Shown here piece after piece: positions 57,916 to 64,000 of a DNA stretch of 64,000 bases. The stretch spans positions 40,993,501 to 41,057,500 of the forward strand of contig NC_092526.1 of assembly GCF_037038585.1 (NCBI RefSeq). Direction: 5' to 3'. The notes below the pieces were generated by a model. It saw only the letters and a list, made by a program, of their open reading frames with translations, was not told the origin of the DNA and did not search any database. Position 1 is the stretch's first letter, and every line of letters starts with the position of its first letter. This stretch comes from Patagioenas fasciata. Taxonomy: Eukaryota > Chordata > Aves > Columbiformes > Columbidae. The translations under genes were made by a program, and so were the position numbers.

Positions 57916-58199
57916 GATGTAATTCATCATTCTCTCAGTCCATGGACCATCCTTTCAAAAAGTTCATTCAGTTAATTTAGTTAATGACTTTAAGCTTCAT
58001 TTATCACAACGGTCTCCCAGGGCAGTGAAAATGGTATGTCTAGTGCATCTCATACCCACAGATTGTGGGTTAAAGACATCAACTTCAAAGAAGTTGTCAG
58101 GCACTACTCATTGAAGCAGATCTGGTTTCATCACCACTGTCTTGATCTGAAGGAAACTTACTGAACACTGCTAGTATGGCATATAGCATCATGTAGCAA

Positions 58200-59060
58200 T
58201 TGACATCATACAGTTCAGTATTGAATATTCTCACCTAAAATCAAATCCCCTTGAGGTACACACCAAACTTCTCCATCCTTAAGCATCACCTACCAAGTGC
58301 TGCCATGTCCTTGGGCAGAAACAATCCCACGAATGGGCTTGCCTTTGCCTGAGGCAGGAGTAACCCAGACTGCTTTTCCTAACATATTTTTCATGTGTAC
58401 TACAGGGACTTTGTCTCCTTCTACAGTATGTAGAACTTCTGATTGGGTATGCCCAGCTCAATTGGTTGATCCTCTAGTGTTGACCAACCAAGTGGCTTTT
58501 GGTAAATGTGAATCCCAGTTTTTAAAGTTTCCACCACCCATTGCCTTTAGCGTAGTTTTTAACAGACCATTGTACGTTTAAATTTTCCCACAGGCTGGTG
58601 CATGATATGGAATATGATATACCCACTCAACACCGTGTTCTGTGGCCCAAATGCCTATAAGACTGGTCTTGAAATTAGGCCCATTGTCTGACTCAGTTCT
58701 TTCTGGTGTGCTGTGTTGCCAAAGGACTCGCTTTTCAAGGCCCAAGATAGTATTCTGAGCTAGGGGTAGCGTGAGGTACAGCATATGTTTCCAACCATCT
58801 GGTGGTTGCTTCCACCATTGTAAGTAGATAGCACTTACCTTGACGGGTTTGTGGAAGTGTAATATAATCAATCTGCCAAGCTTCTCCATACTTATATTTT
58901 AACCATCGCTCCCCATACCATACAGGCTTTAACCGGTTGGCTTGTTTGATTTTGGCGCAAGTTTCACATTCATGAATAACCTGTGAAATAGTGTCCATAG
59001 TTAAGTCCACCCCTCTATCGCAAGCCCATTTATATGATGCAGCTCTGCCTTGATGCCCTG
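58200..59060 (-). mobile_element. ERV-L type fossil: integrase region
   Basis: The minus strand shows the end of a zinc-binding domain (HECETCAKIKQ), the catalytic core start (GEAWQIDYITLP) and middle (TESDNGPNF), and further left a C-terminal SH3-like region. Broken. Confidence 0.75.
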
Positions 59061-59299
59061 AAGCATCATGGGCCCACCAAGCTAGGAAAAGTTCACTTTT
59101 ATGTTACCAGTCCAAGTCCACCTCAGCTACTTTAAATTTAGCAGCCTGATCTGCTTGCTAGTTGTTCTGATGTTCTTCAGTGGCTCAACTTTTAGGCACA
59201 TGAGTGTCCACATGACCTCTTACAGTCAGGCTCTCTAGCTGAGCAGCAATGTCTTGCCATAGTGTGGCAGCCCAAATGGGTTTACTTCTGCATTGCCAG

Positions 59300-59900
59300 T
59301 TGCTTCTCTTCCATTGCTGTAACCACCCCCACAAGGCATTTGCTATCATTCATGAGTCAGTATAGAGATAAAGGACTGGCCACTCTTCTCATTCAGCAAT
59401 GTCCAAAGCCAGATGGATGGCTTTCACTTCTGCAAACTGACTAGATTCACCTTGTCCTTCCGTGGCTTCTGTAACTTGTCATGTGGGACTCCATGCAGCA
59501 GCTTTCCACCTTCGATGTTTTCCTACAAGACGACAGGATCCATCTGTGAACAGTGCATACTGCTTATCAGTATTATATGGTGGTGCTTCTTCAGCACATG
59601 TTACTTCCTCCTCATCTGGAGACAGCCCAAAGTCTTTGCTTTCTGGCCAGTCTGTAATCACTTCTAAGATCGCTGAGCGACTGGGACTTCCAATTCGAGC
59701 TCGTTGTGTGATCAATGCAATCCATTTACTCCACATAACATCGGTTGCATGACGCGTAGAGGGTACCTTCCCTTTGAACATCCAGCTCAGCACTGGCAGT
59801 CGAGGTGCCAGGAGAACCTGTGCTTCAGTACCAATCACTTCTGAAGCAGCTCGGACCCCTTCACATGCCACTAGTATCTCTTTTTTAGTCAGTGTAGTTG
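59300..59900 (-). mobile_element. ERV-L type fossil: RNase H region
   Basis: The minus strand has YALFTDGSCRLVGKHRRWKA, the first catalytic strand of retroviral RNase H, preceded by tether sequence. Broken. Confidence 0.75.
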
Positions 59901-59929
59901 GCCTCAGATCCTTTGTATCCTCCTAAGGA

Positions 59930-60870
59930 TCAACTTTGAGTTTCTCCTGATGTTTCCTGCCAGAGGCTCCAGGTAGGGCCATTATCTCTGGCTGTGGTGT
60001 AGAGCACATTTTTAACATCTAGTCCAGTCCGAACTGGCCCAAGGGCCACCGCATCAGTTATCTCATGCTTAATTTGTTCAAAGGCTTGTTCAGGGCCCCA
60101 CCCAAAATGGTTGTTTTTCCAAGTCACTCAATAGAGAGGGCTCACGATCTGGTTGTAGTCAGGAATATACATTCTCCAAAAACCTACAATGCCCAAGAAA
60201 TTCTGTGTCTCCATTTTAGTAGTTGGAGACAAAGCTGCAATTTTGTTGATCACATCCATTGGGATCTGACAATGACCATCTTGCTATTTTATTCCTAAAA
60301 ATTGGATGTTTCGTGCAGATCCCTTGACCTTGCTTCATTTAATGGCAAAGCTGGCATTCAAAAGAATCTGAATTATTCTCTCACCTTTCTCGAAGACTTC
60401 TTTTGCTGTGTCGCCCCATACACTGATGTAATCAGTATATTGCAAGTGTTCTGGAGCTTTCCCTTGTTCCATCATGGTTTGGATGAGTCCATGGCAGATG
60501 GTAGGACTGTGTTTCCACCCCTGGGGCAAGTGATTCCATGTGTTCTGGGCACCCCTGCAGGTGAAAGCAAACTGCGGCCTGCACTCTCCTGCTAAAGGAA
60601 TAGAGAAAAATGCATTAGCAATGTCAATTGTAGCATTCCACTTAGTTGCCTTTGACCCCAGTTCAAATTGCAGTTCTAGTATGTCAGGCACAGCAGCACT
60701 CAGCAGTGGTGTAACTTCATTCAGGCCACAGTCTCCACCCATCACTAGACTTATGCACTGGCCAAATTGGGCTGTTAAAAGGTGAGTGAGTCTTACTGAT
60801 CACACCCTGACCCTCCAGCTGATGAATCAACTTCTGGATAAGAATCAAAGAGTCTCGATTGATGCGATAT
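59930..60870 (-). mobile_element. ERV-L type fossil: reverse transcriptase region
   Basis: The minus strand has TIDIANAFFSIPL (first catalytic block), LPQGWKHSPTICHGLI and the catalytic YxDx block near 60420, with thumb and connection sequence further left. Broken. Confidence 0.75.
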
Positions 60871-61390
60871 TGTCAGTGATGCACCATTGTGGTTGCAATT
60901 GGCACCTGCTGATTGCCAACCATCAGCAGTCCTACAACAGAAGGGTCCTCTGAGAGACCAGGCAAATCAGACAGCTGTTCAATATTCTCAGTGTCCACAG
61001 CTGCTACGCCAAATGCCCACCTATACCCTTTTGGGTCCTTAAAATACCCTCTCCTGAGGTAGTCTATACCAAGGATGCACGGAGCATCTAGACCAGTCAC
61101 AATGGGATATTTTTGCCAGTTTTTTCCAGTTAGGCTCATTTCAGCCTCTACAACAGTCAGTTCCTGGGATCCCCCAGTCACTCCAACAATATTGATGGAT
61201 TGCATTCCTTTATAGTTTGAGGAGATTATTGTGCACTGAGCACCAGTGTACACCAAAGCTTTGTACTCCTGAGGGTGTGTTGCACCAGGCCGTTGTATCT
61301 GCACAGTCCAGTAAACTCTGTTGTCCCTTTCCTTCACCTGGCTGTGTTTGCACAGTCTCTGGGTATGAATTAGAGGTTTCTTCAAGAGGA
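60870..61390 (-). mobile_element. ERV-L type fossil: protease region
   Basis: The minus strand shows a retropepsin-like layout: KALVYTGAQCTII at the active-site position, then SLTGKNWQKYPIVTG and APCILGIDYLRRG. Recognised by layout and by its place before RT. Broken. Confidence 0.65.
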
Positions 61391-61499
61391 TCAGAATCTC
61401 TTCTGCTGCTTCTGGAGACTAGAGCAGTCATTTTCCTACGAGTCTTTTCTTTTAAGTCATGTACTCATTTCTGAAGTTCTGAGGTAAGTCTTCCACCCC

Positions 61500-63980
61500 A
61501 CCTCCTCATGTTTTCTCACTGCTCACACCACAGTGTGCCTCTCTTTGTGGACTTCTTCTATCCTCTCTCTTCAGATTGGAAACACCTTCTCCTAATAGCT
61601 GAAACACAGGTTTGTACAGGCCGTGAGTGGAACCTGTCTTCTCTGAGTGCTTTGATTTCTTGCAACATGTTCTCAAACCGGTCATCAGATTTTTCACACA
61701 GTTTCTCCACAGTTGAGACACAAGTCCATAGAGAACCAGCAAGGCTGTCCTCAAAGTTGCTAAGCTGCTTGATCACATCAGAAATGTTTTATCCACCTCC
61801 AGTTGTCCAGATCATTGCTGCCAGGCGGTGCACTTTGTACAAACCTGTGCCACAAAGGTCCAGTACAATTGATTCTATCTGTGTCTGTCCCCTCTTGGCT
61901 GTTTGGCTCAAAAAAGATGATCTCCCGCACAGCTAAGTCTCTCAGGAACTAGACATCTCTCTCCACAGTATTCCATTTCCCTGGATTGGATATAACATCC
62001 TCCTCGAAGGGAAACCGTGCCTTCATAGCTGTCAGGAGTCACCTCCAGGGGTTGAAGGAGTCACTCGCTCTTGAAATTGCCCTATCGAGGGTGGCATCCC
62101 TGGACAGAGATCCCAGCTGCCTGGCTTCCCTACCTTCTAGTTGTGAACCATCAGCTCCATTACCCCAGCATTGGAACAGTCAGGTTACAACATTCTCGGC
62201 TTCATGACAACTAAAGTCTTTTCACAGATCTCTCAGCTCACCTGGAGGAAAGGATCGAGTGGCTATCACTTCCTCTTCCCTTTGTGTTGATGATACTGAT
62301 ACAGGGAATTGACAACTAATTAACACTTCAAAAACTAACACTTGACACTTAAAGAACTAACCCTACCCCACATCACTAAAGACACTTAGAGAGCTAACCC
62401 TTTAACTCACATCACTATTGCCCAGTCTTGCTTAACTCTGTGTAACTTATTCTACGAAAAAATGACTTCACTGACGCCTTGCAAAAATAATAATCCTTGA
62501 TGCATCCTTGGGTGAACTAGATTACAGCAACTTGGGCACAAGACAGGAGATACACCAGTTTTAACCAACTCAGCAGTCTGAGACCTAACCAACTCATCAC
62601 ACTGGACCAAACGTGACCGTGTACAGAGAAGAGGATCCGGATTCACAATCACTGCATAGCTGCAACCAGGAGGAGCCAGAGGTGCAGACTATGGAAATGG
62701 TCTCCCGGAACTCATTGTAATAAGAACCGCCTTCTCGGGGACAGGTTATGAATATGTATAGGCATTCCTAAAACTTTCATAAATATGTAACACTTTACTG
62801 CATTTAACCAAGTTCACAGCTACTGTAATTTTACACATGTATTAGTTGAAATGATTCCCCGTGTGTCCGGCATCATAAATAAATACATACCCTCTTTATA
62901 ACCTCAAGGGTTGTAAGGTCATTCCATGCCTCAATACCACTTGTGTTGGTGATGCCTCTTGGCCATCATCTAAAGCACGAATGATCTTTTCTGTTACTCT
63001 TACAACCAGCAAGTGATGTCAACATGGGCTCAGTATCTCTTATTTCCAGAGCATAAATGACTGTCACCACCATTGGCATAGCTACAGTGCCTGTTGTGGA
63101 GGTTGCAGCAGCAGCAGTGCCAGTGTGGGGGTGCAGTAGCTGTCTTGTCAGTCACTGAGGCTGGAGAAGCGGCAGTGCCTGGTGTCGTGAGAGCAGTGGC
63201 TGTGGGGGCTGGAGCAGTGGCCTTGGCTGTTTTGCCCTATGTGAGGGGTGGGGAGCAGTGGCTGTAGTAGCTGCCTTAGGATATGCCATAGCTGCCGAGC
63301 CTGTCACCAAGGCTTGAGTAGGCACAACGTATATCTCAGGAGCTGGAATAAACGCAGTCCTCCTATTTAGCCTCCTCTCTCTTATCACTGGCATGAACTG
63401 ACACACATTCAGCAAACCTGACAATATCAACAGAATGCGATCAAATCCCCAAAGATACTCAAAATTTTTAAAAACATCCGTAATCTGTCCTAACATAAAA
63501 GGAAAGGTGTTGTGAGTTAGCTTTTTGATAGATTGGCTCATCCAATTTGAAAACACGTAGGTGTATTTCTTTTTAATCTCTACTGGAAATTTGTCTAAAT
63601 ACAACAGTAATGAATATAAATTCATTACCGGCTGGAGTATAATAAAATAAACCAGTGCCAATCCACACGGCAACATCATCACCATACACCACTTTCCGGA
63701 CATGATAGAAAGCACGAACCTATTAGTGAAATATGCCCAGCATGAATAAGGTACTGCAGAACACACTGTAGAGAGTAACTCATACAACTTATGCCACAGT
63801 ATCTTTCAATCAATACAATTGAATCTGGTTTAATACTACTAGATGATGTCTGAAGCACAAGGACTTGTGAGTATCTCAACCCTATGAGCTGGCACCATGC
63901 CAAGAAAATTGAATCTAGATCACAGCAGTAAAAACACCAAAGTCTCCAAATTTTATTCCATTTTAGTGCCAAATTTTAGC
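61500..63980 (-). mobile_element. ERV-L type fossil: gag-side region with an insertion
   Basis: Charged, partly coiled-coil-like frames near 61506-61776, a segment at 62000-62300 and a Pro/Ala/Thr-rich segment at 63060-63400. The last two have relatives at 32716-33420. The minus-strand open frame at 63152-63787 (211 codons, hydrophobic start then Pro-rich) belongs here by position. Between about 62300 and 63040 lies extra DNA not present in the relative. Confidence 0.6.
62300..63040 (+). mobile_element. Probable LTR-like insertion within the ERV-L type fossil
   Basis: In the relative at 32716-33420 the flanking gag-side segments lie next to each other; here about 0.7 kb separates them. The inserted DNA has LTR-like features on the plus strand: A/T-rich U3-like sequence (gttatgaatatgtataggca) and an ataaataaatacatacc poly-A-type region at 62875-62891. 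Exact ends and target duplication not established. Fossil. Confidence 0.4.
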
Positions 63981-64000
63981 CTTTTTTTTTGAGCCCCACG

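Larger units (their letters stand above)
57128..64000 (-). mobile_element. Endogenous retrovirus fossil, ERV-L type (class III), incomplete at right edge
   Basis: A provirus read on the minus strand. From left to right: 3' LTR, polypurine tract, integrase, RNase H, reverse transcriptase, protease, gag-side region. The order gag-pro-pol, the absence of any env between pol and the LTR, and the pol wording fit ERV-L. The coding regions are broken in many places, probably ten or more, so the element is dead. The 5' LTR is not in the window. The extreme right end (a gtggggctc-type motif on the minus strand) may be close to the primer-binding region, so most of the internal part seems present. The gag-side region appears to carry a separate insertion. 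Confidence 0.85.

Noticed and set aside
63152-63787. Minus-strand 211-codon frame as a host membrane protein
   Set aside because: Its C-terminal half resembles the fragment at 33230-33380 and it sits in the gag-side position of the ERV-L type fossil.

Overview
The window looks like a piece of a bird genome. It carries several olfactory receptor (OR) coding exons of the bird-expanded OR14-like (gamma-c) type, many CR1 LINE fragments, and solo LTRs of a TG...ACA family common in birds, next to a class III (ERV-L type) retroviral fossil. No rRNA, tRNA, CRISPR array or bacterial operon was seen.

OR genes. Two look translatable: an OR14-like gene at 20704-21681 (+) and an OR10A-like gene at 50546-51484 (+). 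Five others are damaged: OR14-like A at 415-1328 (-, frameshifted), OR14-like B at 12335-13267 (+, one in-frame stop and a lost DRY arginine), OR14-like D at 43235-43886 (-, 5' half missing at an LTR), a decayed non-OR14 receptor at about 22975-23465 (+), and a decayed 5' end of an OR10A-like gene at about 55240-55478 (-). Each coding exon is preceded by a good splice acceptor a few bases upstream, as expected for OR genes with a 5'-UTR intron.

Layout. 1-5000 is OR14 A (minus) with its upstream block. 5690-10150 is CR1 and unassigned DNA. 10160-14060 is OR14 B with upstream and downstream blocks. 14100-16260 is CR1 copies, one split by a solo LTR with a 6-bp target duplication. 16600-21910 is OR14 C with an upstream block that is the inverted counterpart of the 1-5000 block. 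22975-23465 is an old OR pseudogene. 23737-34260 is a mosaic of CR1 copies, including an old copy keeping ORF1 esterase and ORF2 endonuclease, a younger CR1 nested inside it, and a second old copy joined to it tail to tail. 35100-38341 is LTRs, one with an internal tandem duplication. 38390-43886 is another OR14-associated block ending in truncated OR14 D. 44094-50545 has no convincing gene but holds LTR pieces and a degenerate telomere-like tract. 50546-51484 is the OR10A-like gene. 52058-56895 is LTRs, CR1 and the OR10 fragment. 57128 to the right edge is a broken ERV-L type provirus on the minus strand, with its 3' LTR at 57128-57803 and its 5' end beyond the window.

How it fits together. 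The OR14 genes sit in multi-kilobase cassettes (upstream block, splice acceptor, single coding exon, 3' flank with poly-A signal) copied in both orientations. This is an amplifying and decaying chemoreceptor cluster, later filled with retroelements. The most unusual local feature is an upstream ATG, 17 bases before the normal OR14 start, present in three copies. It opens a 52-codon overlapping frame in two copies and appears to have been recruited as the actual start in the third after a one-base insertion. Everything here was read by eye from sequence; family names rest on motif recognition, not on database searches.
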